From positions 1 through 64,000 of the forward strand of contig NZ_RCVZ01000001.1 in the NCBI RefSeq assembly GCF_003668575.1: a stretch of DNA of 64,000 nt, given 5' to 3'. Made by a program: the position numbers and the translations under genes. The DNA is from Falsibacillus albus (lineage in GTDB: Bacteria; Bacillota; Bacilli; Bacillales; DSM-25281). The notes under the pieces are model-generated. The model worked only from the letters and a program-made list of their open reading frames with translations. It ran no database searches and was not told where the DNA came from. The stretch's first letter is position 1, and every line of letters starts with the position of its first letter. Shown in pieces: positions 26,345-35,722 of this stretch.

Positions 26345-26728
26345 GTGCCATTGATATCATTGTCCGGTGCTATTTCTTCTACACTATTCGGAGATTCGAA
26401 TTCAATGATCCCTATGTTGCTGGTCGCTGTCATCATTGATTATATTACTGGGTTAATTGCGGGGATGATAAATGGGGAATTGTCAAGCGAAGTTGGTTTC
26501 AAAGGTATATTAAGAAAGATAATCATTTTTAGCATAGTCGTGGCTGCCCACTTTATCGATGTTGTTTTATCAACAGGTGAAATGATCCGTAATGCAACAG
26601 TCATCTTTTATTTGTGCAATGAAATATTATCCATACTAGAAAATGCGGGGAAGGCAGGTCTGCCATTGCCGCCTTCCATCTTGGAAAAGATTCAGGCATT
26701 AAAAAACCGATCAAACAACAAAGAATAA
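26345..26728 (+). CDS. phage-holin-family (TcdE/BhlA-like) membrane protein
   Basis: 127 aa. Hydrophobic segments at about residues 20-42 and 58-80 with IDYITGLIAG and GFKGILRKIIIF, hallmarks of the toxin-secretion/phage-lysis holin family. No endolysin or phage gene is adjacent, so it is a chromosomal holin-like gene, and in B. subtilis synteny it sits where ytkC does. The GTG given here is 19 nt from the SD (aaggcggggg, 26315-26324). An in-frame CTG at 26330 or ATT at 26327 fits the SD better, so the true start may be a rare codon. Confidence 0.85.
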   Translation: MPLISLSGAISSTLFGDSNSMIPMLLVAVIIDYITGLIAGMINGELSSEVGFKGILRKIIIFSIVVAAHFIDVVLSTGEMIRNATVIFYLCNEILSILENAGKAGLPLPPSILEKIQALKNRSNNKE

Positions 26729-26782
26729 AAACCGAACCTTTGTGGCAAAAGAAAGGTATCAGTCATAAAGGCAGGTGTTATC

Positions 26783-27118
26783 GTGAGTGATCAAAAGCGA
26801 ACATATTATATCGAAGTGGGAAGTGGAGAAATCTCTTCAAGTTCAACCGATTCCCCATGGAATTTTAAAATTGAAGCAACAGATGAAGAAATAACGAAAT
26901 TGCGTGAGATATTTGATTCCAATTACGCAACTGATGAGCAAGGCTTCTTTAGATCACATGTTCCGTATATTCAATACCATTACGACCGGGAAAATGATGC
27001 TTACGACCGCAATCTTCAGCAAGTGTACCAAATGATCCACGACCTTGGGGATGAAGAAGCGAGAAATCATATTGAATCAATGGGGATTTTAGATGTGAAT
27101 CCAACCAAGGATGAATAA
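26783..27118 (+). CDS. conserved hypothetical protein
   Basis: 111 aa, acidic and soluble, with no membrane segment or signal. GTG start; the upstream SD-like ggcaggtg is weak. Readable features are an N-terminal YYIEVGSGEIS segment and a central YIQYHYDRENDAYD. Coding character is good and a terminator follows. I do not recognise a family. It lies 54 nt after the holin-like gene and may be co-transcribed. Confidence 0.75.
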   Translation: MSDQKRTYYIEVGSGEISSSSTDSPWNFKIEATDEEITKLREIFDSNYATDEQGFFRSHVPYIQYHYDRENDAYDRNLQQVYQMIHDLGDEEARNHIESMGILDVNPTKDE

Positions 27119-27146
27119 AACGCCGGGAATGCATTCCCGGCGTTTT
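27117..27146. terminator. bidirectional terminator
   Basis: 14-bp perfect stem aaaacgccgggaat/attcccggcgtttt, between convergent genes. Confidence 0.9.
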
Positions 27147-27153
27147 GCTTTAG

Positions 27154-28026
27154 TTAAAACTGTACTTCCTGTGCATTGTCCAACACATCTTGCGGAACTT
27201 CGACCGTGCTGATTTTATTATAATTTTTATAAGCACCTTTTATTTCCTGATTTACATTTACACTTTGTCCATTTACGTTCATTTCCATGTCGGTTGTCAC
27301 ATTGAGTGAGTCTGTTAAGAAAGTTTCTTTGTTGATATATATTTCATAATTGACTTTGTTAAACTTGATATTTTTGAGGTTTTCCTCATTCCCTTTAAGC
27401 TGTTCAGGAAGATTTTTCATGGAATCCTGGATCAGACTGTTGAATTTGTCACCTGAAGCGTTCAACTTTAAGATGAAGTGTTCATGGTCCTGTTCAAATG
27501 AGAAATCGTCAGCATATTGCTGGAGCTTCTTTAATTCCTCTCCAGGGTTTGTTTGATAATCAGACATCTGCAATATTTGATCAGAAAATTCCTTAGGCAT
27601 TTTCATCCATTTTTGCTGGGTCGGATCATACATAAAGAATCCATCTTTCGTCAAGTAAGTTTCAGTTTCATAGCTTTGATTAGCGTTGGCATCGGTGTTT
27701 CCATCCATTTGTATGGACATCTTTTGATGCATGGACATTGGCTTTTGAATGAGGACATCCATTTCGATATGGGAAGTCGAGTTGATTGGCTGTGCTTGTT
27801 CCCCGCTTTGAATCTTTTGGGTTAAATCCATATCTCCAGACATACTTTTTACATTTTTGGATGCATCCAATGATTTTTGAAATACTTGTGCTAAGGTTAA
27901 ATTACTTTTATCATCTTTTTTAGGGGAGGCTGCGTCCTTTGAATCTACATTCTTTGCAGTTTCCCCGCATGCGGCCAATGAAAGGATCAGCATCAGCATG
28001 ATGAATGCTGAAGTTAGTTTTTTCAA
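27154..28026 (-). CDS. lipoprotein, DUF6612/LppX-LprG-like
   Basis: 290 aa exported lipoprotein with lipobox LSLAAC near residue 20. The rest is mostly beta, with YINKETFLTDSLNVTTDMEM and a repeated methionine-rich IEMDVLIQKPMSMHQKMSIQMDG region, as in DUF6612 proteins. TTG 28026 is chosen because aaaggag lies 7 nt upstream and the signal peptide then starts correctly; the long upstream extension (to 28218) is not credible. Substrate unknown. Confidence 0.82.
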   Translation of the reverse strand: MKKLTSAFIMLMLILSLAACGETAKNVDSKDAASPKKDDKSNLTLAQVFQKSLDASKNVKSMSGDMDLTQKIQSGEQAQPINSTSHIEMDVLIQKPMSMHQKMSIQMDGNTDANANQSYETETYLTKDGFFMYDPTQQKWMKMPKEFSDQILQMSDYQTNPGEELKKLQQYADDFSFEQDHEHFILKLNASGDKFNSLIQDSMKNLPEQLKGNEENLKNIKFNKVNYEIYINKETFLTDSLNVTTDMEMNVNGQSVNVNQEIKGAYKNYNKISTVEVPQDVLDNAQEVQF

Positions 28027-28237
28027 TTTGAACACTCCTTTAATAAAGTAAATGAAATCGGCGATTTGAATCGTACAGTTATCTTTACGGATTGAGAAGG
28101 AAAATGTTTCAATAAAATCATGAATAGTCTTTTTGGCCCAAAAATTGACATAGTACAACAAAATGCTCAGTTTCAGAAAAAAATGGAATTCATTAATAAT
28201 AGTAGCATATTTCACCAAGGGAGATTAGAGTAAAAAA

Positions 28238-28723
28238 ATGGAAAAATTCTATGATTTGAATGGCAATATGGTTACATTGACCTTTGATCAAAATCGTTTT
28301 GTGGAATCACCTACGCATGTGTTTGTCGTTTGCCGCTACCGTGATCAATGGCTGCTGACCGATCATCCAAAGCGGGGGATCGAGTTTCCCGGGGGGAAGC
28401 AGGAAGCAACTGAAACAATAGAGCAGGCAGCTGAACGGGAGGTATTTGAAGAAACAGGGGGAATAGTAGGAAATCTCGTTTATATGGGTGAATATAGAGT
28501 GGCACAAACTCCTCCACGAAAGAGTTTTGTTAAGGCTATATTCTTTGCATCCATTCGTGAAATACAATCAAAAGAAGATTACCTCGAAACGAATGGCCCC
28601 ATCCTTATGAGCGATATTTTATCGGTCGTTCAAGAGGGAAGATTCAGCTTTAACATGAAGGATATGGTGCTCATTCGGACTTTGGAACAATTAAATAAGC
28701 GCGGGCTTTTAAAGCATAATTAA
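28238..28723 (+). CDS. ytkD: Nudix hydrolase YtkD
   Basis: 161 aa with a Nudix box GKQEATETIEQAAEREVFEE near residues 50-70. The B. subtilis YtkD it resembles, by sequence and location, hydrolyses oxidised dGTP and also acts on RNA 5' triphosphates. The SD aagggag is 14 nt from the ATG, rather far. Confidence 0.88.
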   Translation: MEKFYDLNGNMVTLTFDQNRFVESPTHVFVVCRYRDQWLLTDHPKRGIEFPGGKQEATETIEQAAEREVFEETGGIVGNLVYMGEYRVAQTPPRKSFVKAIFFASIREIQSKEDYLETNGPILMSDILSVVQEGRFSFNMKDMVLIRTLEQLNKRGLLKHN

Positions 28724-28803
28724 TTTCACTCGGGGACTGACAAATAACAAGTCTATTTTCTCAAAGCATTCATTTTTACAGCTACTTAATATATTACATC
28801 ATT

Positions 28804-28942
28804 GATGTTGCGTGGAGCGGAAGGTGCAAGACTCCGGATGGATCATCGGGTCAGGTGAGGCCCCTCGGAATGCGAGCATCCTGCAGTGGGAATCAACACC
28901 ACTCAACCTTTATTAATACCAGTAAACTTCACGAAAAGAGCC
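28804..28942. repeat. family A repeat with flanking B end, reverse orientation (copy A3)
   Basis: Reads gtggagcggaaggtgcaagactccgg ... gcgagcatcctgcag ... aatcaacac (shown in pieces), then actcaacctt and ends acgaaaagagcc. This is the reverse complement of the leader-plus-core arrangement near 34.9 and 40.7 kb. A further B-like fragment (tctattttctcaaagc) lies at about 28751-28766. Confidence 0.75.
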
Positions 28943-28976
28943 AAAAATAAACACTTGGTGATCGATCACCAAGTGT
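28942..28976 (-). terminator. terminator of the ytlACD operon
   Basis: 26-bp perfect palindrome acacttggtgatc/gatcaccaagtgt followed on the minus strand by a T-rich run. Confidence 0.88.
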
Positions 28977-28978
28977 CA

Positions 28979-29794
28979 TTATTCTTGTTCATCCTTGATC
29001 AGTGCTTTTTCCAACAGCTCCACCAGCTGATACATGATTGTGGCGAATACGGCGATTAGGAGTAGGGATAACAGGACAAGCGTAAAATTGAAAACCTGAA
29101 ATCCATAAATGATCATGTATCCCAATCCTCTAGAGGAAACGAGGAATTCACCGACGATCACCCCCACCCAGGAGAGTCCCACATTGACTTTCAGTGTCGA
29201 GATGATCGTCGGAAAAGATGCAGGCAAAATCGATTCTTTAAAAATTTGCCATCTGTTTGCTTCAAAAGTCTGGAGCACTTTCATGTAATTTGGATCTACT
29301 CCCCGAAAGGAAGTATAGACAACGATGGTTGTGATGATGACAGATATGATCGTCCCCATGGCGATGATCGATGATAGTCCAGGCCCAAGTGCAACAATGA
29401 GAATAGGACCCAATGCCACTTTTGGCATTGCATTCAATATGACCAAATAAGGGTCCAGTATTTTGGATAAGAATGGAGACCACCATAATACTGCTGCCAG
29501 AATGGTGCCAAGGAGTGTCCCAAGTAAAAATCCGCAGACTGTTTCTCCCACTGTCACATATAAGTTGTTGAATAAGCTTCCATCGCTTATTTTAACCAAT
29601 AAAAGGTGCCATATCTTGGTTGGCGAGCTAAAGATGAGTGGATCGATCCATCTTTCCCGGCTGGCGAATTCCCATGACCCGAAAAAAAGGATGAAAATGA
29701 GCAGCTGGTAGATCCTTACCCACTTTTTTTCTTTTTTGATGCTGAATAGAAACTGCTCATGAAGGAGCTCCGTCTCGTTGATAGTTGATTTCAA
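28979..29794 (-). CDS. ytlD: ABC transporter permease YtlD (SsuC/TauC/ThiX type)
   Basis: 271 aa integral membrane protein of the binding-protein-dependent permease family, with about six segments and an EAA-like loop [23 protein letters not shown] start at 29794 with ggag just upstream, inside ytlC (38-nt overlap). With YtlC and YtlA it forms an importer of the nitrate/sulfonate/taurine/thiamine-precursor class. No riboswitch marks the substrate. Confidence 0.88.
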   Translation of the reverse strand: MKSTINETELLHEQFLFSIKKEKKWVRIYQLLIFILFFGSWEFASRERWIDPLIFSSPTKIWHLLLVKISDGSLFNNLYVTVGETVCGFLLGTLLGTILAAVLWWSPFLSKILDPYLVILNAMPKVALGPILIVALGPGLSSIIAMGTIISVIITTIVVYTSFRGVDPNYMKVLQTFEANRWQIFKESILPASFPTIISTLKVNVGLSWVGVIVGEFLVSSRGLGYMIIYGFQVFNFTLVLLSLLLIAVFATIMYQLVELLEKALIKDEQE

Positions 29795-30542
29795 GGCTCT
29801 CCAGCTCCTTCCATATCATTTGGAAAAGGCCTGAATAAGATTGATGGTTCCTGCATTCAAAAGGTGTCAACGTCTTCATTTCTTCCGGAACGATGAAAGT
29901 TTTATGCAATCTTCCAGGCTTTGCGGCAAACAGCAGGATCCGATCACTCATTGCAATGGCTTCCCCGATATCATGTGTGACCAGGATTGCGGTTTTTCTA
30001 AAGGATTTAAGCGTTTGAAAAACTAAATCTTCGAGTTTTAGTTTGGTTTGGTAGTCCAAAGCTGAAAAAGGTTCATCAAGCAGCAATAGTTTCGGATTGA
30101 CGGCCAATGTCCGTGCCAGTGCCGCCCGCTGCCTCATGCCTCCAGATAGTTGACGGGGATATTGCTTTTCCACGCCTTCAAGCCCCATATTTGCGAGCAG
30201 CTTCAATGCCTCTGTTTTTGTTTCATCATTTAATTTATTCATTAGTTTAAGGCCCAATAGAATGTTTTCTTCGATCGTTTTCCATGGAAACAAGTAATCC
30301 TGCTGCAGCATGTAGCCTGTAGAACCCTTTCGATCATTGTTCGAAAAGGTTATCGTTCCATTTGTTGCATCCATTAATCCGGCAATGATCGAAAGCAGTG
30401 TTGTTTTTCCACAACCGCTTGGGCCAAGGAAAGAGATGAACTCTCCCTCCTTAACCTCAAATGAGATGTCTTCAAGCGCTTTAACCGCGGTTTTTGGGGT
30501 AAAATAACTATGGTGAAGATGATCGATTTTCAGGAAGCTCAT
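29757..30542 (-). CDS. ytlC: ABC transporter ATP-binding protein YtlC
   Basis: 261 aa ATPase. Walker [10 protein letters not shown] near residue 41, Q-loop [10 protein letters not shown], signature LSGGMRQR and Walker [13 protein letters not shown]. Same class as SsuB/TauB. Starts 15 nt after ytlA. Confidence 0.92.
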   Translation of the reverse strand: MSFLKIDHLHHSYFTPKTAVKALEDISFEVKEGEFISFLGPSGCGKTTLLSIIAGLMDATNGTITFSNNDRKGSTGYMLQQDYLFPWKTIEENILLGLKLMNKLNDETKTEALKLLANMGLEGVEKQYPRQLSGGMRQRAALARTLAVNPKLLLLDEPFSALDYQTKLKLEDLVFQTLKSFRKTAILVTHDIGEAIAMSDRILLFAAKPGRLHKTFIVPEEMKTLTPFECRNHQSYSGLFQMIWKELESLEINYQRDGAPS

Positions 30543-30557
30543 GGCGGAACTGCCTCC

Positions 30558-31568
30558 TTATTTTTTAATGACTTTATTGGCGATTTCAGTATTGACCAGG
30601 GTATCATGCTGAATCTGTTTAGGAAGCTCTTCCGCTTCATTCATAATGTTTTGAAGGTTATTCCACTCTTCTTCATCCAAGATTGGATCTGTGGCAAAGG
30701 ACCCTTGCGACTTATAGCGGTCGACCACCGTTTCGATTGTTGCTAAATCGGTGTTCTCAAAATAAGGCTGAATGGTCTTGGCAATTTCGGAAGCGCTGTG
30801 TGACTGTACCCATTGCTGAGCTTCATAAATGGCTTTCGTGAATTTTTCAATGGTGCTTTTATTCTTTTTTAGGTAGCTTTGCTTCGTCATGAAAGTCGTA
30901 TATGGAACATGGCCGGATTCCTTGCCGAATGAAGCCACGATATATCCTTTTCCTTCTTTTTCAAAAACGGATGCAGTCGGTTCGAATAATTGAACGTAAT
31001 CACCCGTTCCGGAAGCAAAGGCGTTGGCGATATTGGCGAAATCGATGTTTTGGATCAGATTTAGGTCCTTATGTGGATCGATTCCGTGGTTTTTCAAAAC
31101 AAATTCTCCGACCATTTGCGGCATTCCGCCTTTTCTTTGCCCAAGGAATGTCGAGCCTTTTAATTGATCCCATTGGAAATCATCAATTCTTTTCCTGGAT
31201 ACAAGAAATGTACCGTCAGTCTGAGTAAGCTGGGCAAAATTAATGACAGGATCGCTGGAACCTTGTGCGTACACATAAATGCTTGTTTCCGATCCGACCA
31301 ATGCAACATCAGCTCCACCGGATAAGAGGGCGGTCATCGTTTTATCGCCGCCTGCAGTTGTCGTGACACTTACATCAAGACCTTCTTTTTTAAAGAATCC
31401 CTTTTCGATTGCTACGTATTGAGGGGCATAAAAGATGGATCGTGTGACTTCTGCAATACGTACTTTTTTAAGAGCTGTCTTTGAATTTTTCTCGCTGCAT
31501 GCTGAAATGGAAAATACCAATACAAATGCCAGCAGCAGTGCAAAACTTCTTTTCAGCCATCGATTCAT
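30558..31568 (-). CDS. ytlA: ABC transporter substrate-binding lipoprotein YtlA (NMT1/THI5-like)
   Basis: 336 aa with signal peptide and lipobox SISAC. The domain (APQYVAIEKGFFKKEGLDV, ALLSGGADVALVGSE) is of the SsuA/ThiY type that binds sulfonates or pyrimidine precursors. aggagg precedes the ATG. First gene of the ytlA-C-D operon. Substrate not determinable from sequence. Confidence 0.9.
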   Translation of the reverse strand: MNRWLKRSFALLLAFVLVFSISACSEKNSKTALKKVRIAEVTRSIFYAPQYVAIEKGFFKKEGLDVSVTTTAGGDKTMTALLSGGADVALVGSETSIYVYAQGSSDPVINFAQLTQTDGTFLVSRKRIDDFQWDQLKGSTFLGQRKGGMPQMVGEFVLKNHGIDPHKDLNLIQNIDFANIANAFASGTGDYVQLFEPTASVFEKEGKGYIVASFGKESGHVPYTTFMTKQSYLKKNKSTIEKFTKAIYEAQQWVQSHSASEIAKTIQPYFENTDLATIETVVDRYKSQGSFATDPILDEEEWNNLQNIMNEAEELPKQIQHDTLVNTEIANKVIKK

Positions 31569-31696
31569 TTATAAATCCTCCTTTGCTTTCTTTATCAATT
31601 GGCTTAGATGATATGAGCCTAATAATTGGATATGGTATCGTATGAGCAGGTTGAGAAATGTGTGAATGCCCAGAAAAAATTTAAGGGGGTGAAGAA

Positions 31697-32491
31697 ATGC
31701 ATGAAACATACCTCATTGTTTCCAAGCACGCTTTTCCGTCCCCTAATCCGAAAGTTCGTTTGTTTTTGATGACTTATCTTTCGGATGGACTGAAAGTGAA
31801 GGGCCTGTTGGCAGAACCAGCGGATGAAAATACATATGATGGATTCTTGTATTTAAGGGGAGGAATAAAGCGTGTAGGCATGGTGAGGCCGGCAAGGATT
31901 GCACAATTTGCCTCAGAGGGATTCATTGTGTTTGCCCCTTTTTATCGGGGGAATGAAGGGGGAGAAGGAAATGAGGACTTTGCCGGAGAAGATATGAATG
32001 ACGCTGTTTCAGGTTTTGATCTTCTTCGTGGACATCCAAGGGTCCGCAAAGGAAAAGTGCATCTTTTCGGATTTTCCCGAGGTGGGGTGATGGCCCTCCT
32101 GACAGCTATCAGAAGGCAGGAAGCAGCATCTGTTGTCACTTGGGGAGGGGTTTCAGATATGGCTCTCACGTATAAAGAAAGAAAGGACCTGCGAAGGATG
32201 ATGAAGCGTGTCATTGGCGGAACTCCAGCTCGTGTACCTGGTGAATACAAACGAAGGACGCCATTATTCGAATTGGAACATCTCCTCGCCCCGGTATTGA
32301 TCATCCATGGCGTTCGGGATCTAAATGTATCGGTAGAACATTCCTTGCGCCTGGAAAAAAGGTTGAAAGAGTTGGAAAAAAATCATGAAACATGGCTTTT
32401 CCATGAGTTTACGCACTATTTTCCGCCAAAAATTAATCGGAAAGTTGTAAAAGAACTTACAAAATGGATGAAAAAACAAACACATGCATGA
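31697..32491 (+). CDS. ytmA: YtmA-like alpha/beta hydrolase (prolyl oligopeptidase family)
   Basis: 264 aa serine hydrolase of S9 type. Nucleophile in HLFGFSRGGVMA near residue 129. APVLIIHGVRDLNV carries the acid and EFTHYFPP near the end carries the probable histidine. No signal peptide, so it is cytoplasmic. SD aagggggtg. Followed 39 nt later by ytmB. Substrate unknown. Confidence 0.88.
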   Translation: MHETYLIVSKHAFPSPNPKVRLFLMTYLSDGLKVKGLLAEPADENTYDGFLYLRGGIKRVGMVRPARIAQFASEGFIVFAPFYRGNEGGEGNEDFAGEDMNDAVSGFDLLRGHPRVRKGKVHLFGFSRGGVMALLTAIRRQEAASVVTWGGVSDMALTYKERKDLRRMMKRVIGGTPARVPGEYKRRTPLFELEHLLAPVLIIHGVRDLNVSVEHSLRLEKRLKELEKNHETWLFHEFTHYFPPKINRKVVKELTKWMKKQTHA

Positions 32492-32530
32492 TAGGATAAG
32501 AATTAAGATTGATAAAGGAGTAGAAGAACC

Positions 32531-32773
32531 ATGGGGATGCCGCTCGAATTAAATACCATGATTGTGACTAAAGGATTGGAAAGAAGGCTTGAAGATAATT
32601 TATTTACACTGGTGAAAGAAGGCTATCGCTTATATCCGATGGACATTCCAATTGAAGTGAAACGTTCGAAGGATGGAGAAGGAACAGGGATTGCCGTGAT
32701 TCAACAAATTAAATGGGAAGATAATCAAACCATTCTTTCCTATCAGCTGATTTCTTTATACTCAACGAATTAA
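32531..32773 (+). CDS. ytmB: DUF2584 family protein YtmB
   Basis: 80 aa small soluble protein beginning GMPLELNTMIVTKG, matching the DUF2584/YtmB family by sequence and by position after ytmA. aaaggag precedes the ATG. Function unknown. Confidence 0.88.
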   Translation: MGMPLELNTMIVTKGLERRLEDNLFTLVKEGYRLYPMDIPIEVKRSKDGEGTGIAVIQQIKWEDNQTILSYQLISLYSTN

Positions 32774-32792
32774 TAGCGTAAAAATAGTGCTG

Positions 32793-32838
32793 ACTGCAGG
32801 CAAACTCGAGTAATATCGAGTTTGCCTGCAGTTTTTTT
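32793..32838 (+). terminator. terminator of ytmA-ytmB
   Basis: 17-bp perfect stem actgcaggcaaactcga and complement, 6-nt loop, then seven T. Confidence 0.95.
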
Positions 32839-33068
32839 AAAATTTAATGCATTGTTGGATATCGGTTTCCCCTTATATTAATTTTGGCTGATGAGGGGAA
32901 TCAGATCCAGCATCTGGTGCCCGTTAATTATGTTTAGGCTCGTGATGGGCAACAAAATCGTCGTCAGGGTCCAGCTTATTTCGTATAGGCATACATAGGG
33001 AATCATATCTACTTAATTAAGGTGACAGATGTGCCGCAAAGCAGTTTCCCCTTTCAGTTGAATGAGAA
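32839..33068. other. intergenic stretch without recognised content
   Basis: About 230 bp between two terminators. I see no ORF with an SD, no promoter for a neighbour and no copy of the dispersed repeats. It may be decayed sequence. Confidence 0.5.
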
Positions 33069-33105
33069 TAAAAAAAGGGTATCGAGAGACGGTCTCGATA
33101 CCCTT
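33069..33105 (-). terminator. terminator of pckA
   Basis: 13-bp stem aagggtatcgaga and its complement, followed on the minus strand by seven T. A second small palindrome (aaccaatcattggtt) lies at 33111-33125. Confidence 0.92.
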
Positions 33106-33145
33106 GTGCCAACCAATCATTGGTTGCCTGGTTTCTTATCATATT

Positions 33146-34732
33146 TTATTTTAACGGTCCGCCTAATTCAGCAATGTCGGCAGGGACATTATTGAACTTT
33201 TTGAAGTTTTCTTTGAATTTATCGGATAGTTCCTGTGCTTTGTTTTGATAGGCATTTTGATTTTGCCATGTTTTTTGCGGCTGAAGAACTTCATCCGGGA
33301 CACCCGGTACATGGACTGGGATGGATAATCCAAAGACTTCATCCTTCACCGTTTCCACATGGTTCAATTCCCCTTCGAGAGCGGCTTGGACCATGGCGCG
33401 GGTGTAGCTCAGCTTCATACGGCTGCCCACTCCATATTCTCCTCCGGTCCATCCTGTGTTGACCAAAAATACTTGCACATTGTGTTCATCGATTTTCTTG
33501 CCCATCATTTCTGCATATCTAGTAGCAGGAAGGGGCAGGAATGGTGATCCGAAGCAAGTGGAGAACGTTGCCTGCGGTGAAGTGATGCCTCTTTCCGTGC
33601 CAGCCAATTTAGATGTGTAACCGCTTAAAAAATGATACATAGCTTGTTCCTTCGAAAGCTTGCTGATCGGCGGCAATACACCAAAGGCATCCGCAGTAAG
33701 GAAGACGATTGTATTTGGCTGCCCTGCGATGCTTGGGTCCACGATGTTGTCTATCGATTGCAGTGGGTAAGCTGCACGGGTATTTTCCGTTAACGACGTA
33801 TCATCATAATCCGCAACTCTTGTATGTGGATCGACCATGACATTCTCCAATACGGAGCCAAAACGGATGGCATTGAATATTTGCGGTTCTTTTTCTTCAG
33901 AAAGGTTAATGCATTTGGCATAACATCCGCCTTCTATATTAAAGACACCATTGGGAGACCAGCCATGCTCGTCATCCCCGATCAATCGCCGGTTTGGATC
34001 TGCTGACAATGTTGTTTTGCCGGTGCCGGAAAGTCCGAAAAATAAGGCGACATCTCCCTCAAAGCCAACATTGGCGGAACAATGCATGGAAAGGATGTCC
34101 GCTTCAGGCAGCATATAATTCATCACGGAGAAAATGGATTTTTTCATTTCACCTGCATATTCCGTCCCACCGATCAGGACGATGCGGCGTTCAAAAGAAA
34201 TGATGATAAATGTTTCTGAATTGGTCCCATCTTCCGCAGGGTCCGCTTTGAAAGTAGGCGCTGAAATGACGGTGAATTCCGAATCATGTTCCTTGACTTC
34301 TTCCTCATTTGGACGAATGAATAGCTGGTGGGCAAATAGATTATGCCAAGCATACTCATTGATGATTTGGATGGGAAGGCGGTATTTTTGATCTGCACCT
34401 GCAAATCCTTTGAAGACGAATACTTCTTCTTTGTCTTTTAAGTATGAAATGACTTTATTATAAAGCTTGTCAAAGGCTTCTGATGAAATCGGCTGATTCA
34501 CGCTGCCCCAGTCAATTTTATCTTTTGTGGATGGTTCTTCCACCACGAACTTATCTTTAGGCGATCTGCCTGTATATTTCCCAGTCTCTGCACGAACTGC
34601 TCCGGATGAAGTCAAAATCCCTTCATTGCGATTAAGGACCTTTTCGACTAATTGTGAAACAGAAAGCTGCATTTGAATGTTATGACCGTTTAAAAGTTCC
34701 AATAATTTATTTGAGATGCTTACTGAACTCAT
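33146..34732 (-). CDS. pckA: phosphoenolpyruvate carboxykinase (ATP) PckA
   Basis: Gluconeogenic enzyme forming PEP from oxaloacetate and ATP. P-loop GLSGTGKT at residues 233-240, with GDDEHGW and [12 protein letters not shown] also conserved. 528 aa, normal. aaggaagg precedes the ATG. Single gene. A CcpN-type operator overlaps its promoter region, consistent with repression when glycolytic carbon is available. Confidence 0.97.
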   Translation of the reverse strand: MSSVSISNKLLELLNGHNIQMQLSVSQLVEKVLNRNEGILTSSGAVRAETGKYTGRSPKDKFVVEEPSTKDKIDWGSVNQPISSEAFDKLYNKVISYLKDKEEVFVFKGFAGADQKYRLPIQIINEYAWHNLFAHQLFIRPNEEEVKEHDSEFTVISAPTFKADPAEDGTNSETFIIISFERRIVLIGGTEYAGEMKKSIFSVMNYMLPEADILSMHCSANVGFEGDVALFFGLSGTGKTTLSADPNRRLIGDDEHGWSPNGVFNIEGGCYAKCINLSEEKEPQIFNAIRFGSVLENVMVDPHTRVADYDDTSLTENTRAAYPLQSIDNIVDPSIAGQPNTIVFLTADAFGVLPPISKLSKEQAMYHFLSGYTSKLAGTERGITSPQATFSTCFGSPFLPLPATRYAEMMGKKIDEHNVQVFLVNTGWTGGEYGVGSRMKLSYTRAMVQAALEGELNHVETVKDEVFGLSIPVHVPGVPDEVLQPQKTWQNQNAYQNKAQELSDKFKENFKKFNNVPADIAELGGPLK

Positions 34733-34787
34733 ACAGTATTAACCTTCCTTTATCTAAATTTTGAACCTTTATGTTGACTCAAGAAAT

Positions 34788-34798
34788 AGTATAACACA
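34788..34798 (-). promoter_or_regulatory. CcpN-type operator upstream of pckA
   Basis: TGTGTTATACT on the minus strand fits the B. subtilis CcpN consensus TRTGHYATAYW at every position. Its TATACT may also be the -10 of the pckA promoter (TAGACT, 16 bp, TATACT). Confidence 0.6.
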
Positions 34799-34884
34799 TT
34801 GATTCAATTAGTCTATACTATATATGTATTATTTCTTGATTATTTTTGTTTGTATCATTTGTAAAAACTTTCAATTATATAGTC

Positions 34885-35005
34885 ACTTTTCGTAAAGTTT
34901 GTTGGTAATTATTTAAGGTTGAGTATGGTTGATCTCCGGAAGAATGCCCGCTTTCCGAGGGACGTGCGGCAGTGATCCCTCGGAGCCTTGCTCCTCCGCC
35001 TCATT
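34885..35005. repeat. family A repeat with leader (copy A4)
   Basis: Begins cttttcgtaaagtttgttgg, then aaggttgagtatggttgat, then the core gcccgctttccgagggacgtg and ctcctccg. It is followed by sequence with acacaacaatctttgtgaaagc (35030-35052), resembling an internal part of family B. No coding content in 35006-35240. Confidence 0.7.
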
Positions 35006-35243
35006 CACAATTAAAGTATGATATCGTTTACACAACAATCTTTGTGAAAGCATCCGGGCATTGAGCCTGGATCGTGTACGGTTTATTATGATTTTAACAC
35101 TAGTGCCGGTCATATCCCAAGAGATTAATCCTGAACCATTGACGAAATGTAAGGGAACGATCAAAATTTAGTAGATAAATCTAATTCCTATACGATTACT
35201 TGTATTAATTAAACGATAAGGTTAGGAAATATATGAAAACATA

Positions 35244-35272
35244 TTGACATAAATAAGTGAGTTCGTTATGAT
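35244..35272 (+). promoter_or_regulatory. SigA promoter of the metK leader
   Basis: TTGACA, 17 bp, TATGAT. The first leader base would be about 35279, just before the riboswitch. Confidence 0.85.
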
Positions 35273-35288
35273 TTTACCTTGAACGGAT

Positions 35289-35477
35289 ACTCTTATCCTG
35301 AGCTGGTGGAGGGACAGACCCTATGAAACCCAGCAACCTGCTCGAGCTTGAAACGATCGATGCAACGAAGAATGTATGCCGTGCTCAAAGGCAAGCATAT
35401 GCATTTGTTCATACGACGTATTTTTCCGAGAGAAGGTGCTAATCTGACGCAAGGTACAAACCTTGAACGATAAGAGT
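35289..35477 (+). promoter_or_regulatory. SAM-I riboswitch (S-box) controlling metK
   Basis: S-box landmarks in order: P1 5' strand actcttatc, gagctggtggaggga, tgaaacccagcaacct, then aaggtgctaatctgac and the closing gataagagt. P3 is long. It is followed by a terminator hairpin (35499-35538), so high SAM should stop transcription before metK. Confidence 0.95.
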
Positions 35478-35498
35478 GAAAGGCTCGATGACGTAATC

Positions 35499-35538
35499 AA
35501 AACCTTTCCTCACATTGTACAAAGGGAAGGTTTTTTCT
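35499..35538 (+). terminator. riboswitch-controlled terminator
   Basis: Stem aaaacctttcc/gggaaggtttt with a bulge, followed by T-rich sequence, in the expected place after the S-box. About 180 nt of untranslated leader remain before metK, with no other feature seen. Confidence 0.85.
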
Positions 35539-35722
35539 TTTGTATAAAACATTTCGCGTCTTAGCATGCATGGACATAAATGCCTGGTTTGATAATATAT
35601 TGGGGTTTATTTCATACTACTAAGGGAAATGAGTACCGTGAAACGAACTTACGGCAGATCGTTTCGCCCAATGCATTTTGCAAAAGGCTCCTCGCTCTGC
35701 TAATTTTTAAGGAGGAACATTG

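Noticed and set aside
26345-27118. Prophage remnant suggested by the holin-like gene
   Set aside because: No other phage gene, integrase or att-like repeat nearby; the position matches a holin-like gene of the B. subtilis chromosome.
31569-31696. TPP riboswitch before the ytlACD transporter
   Set aside because: None of the conserved TPP-riboswitch segments could be found in the leader.
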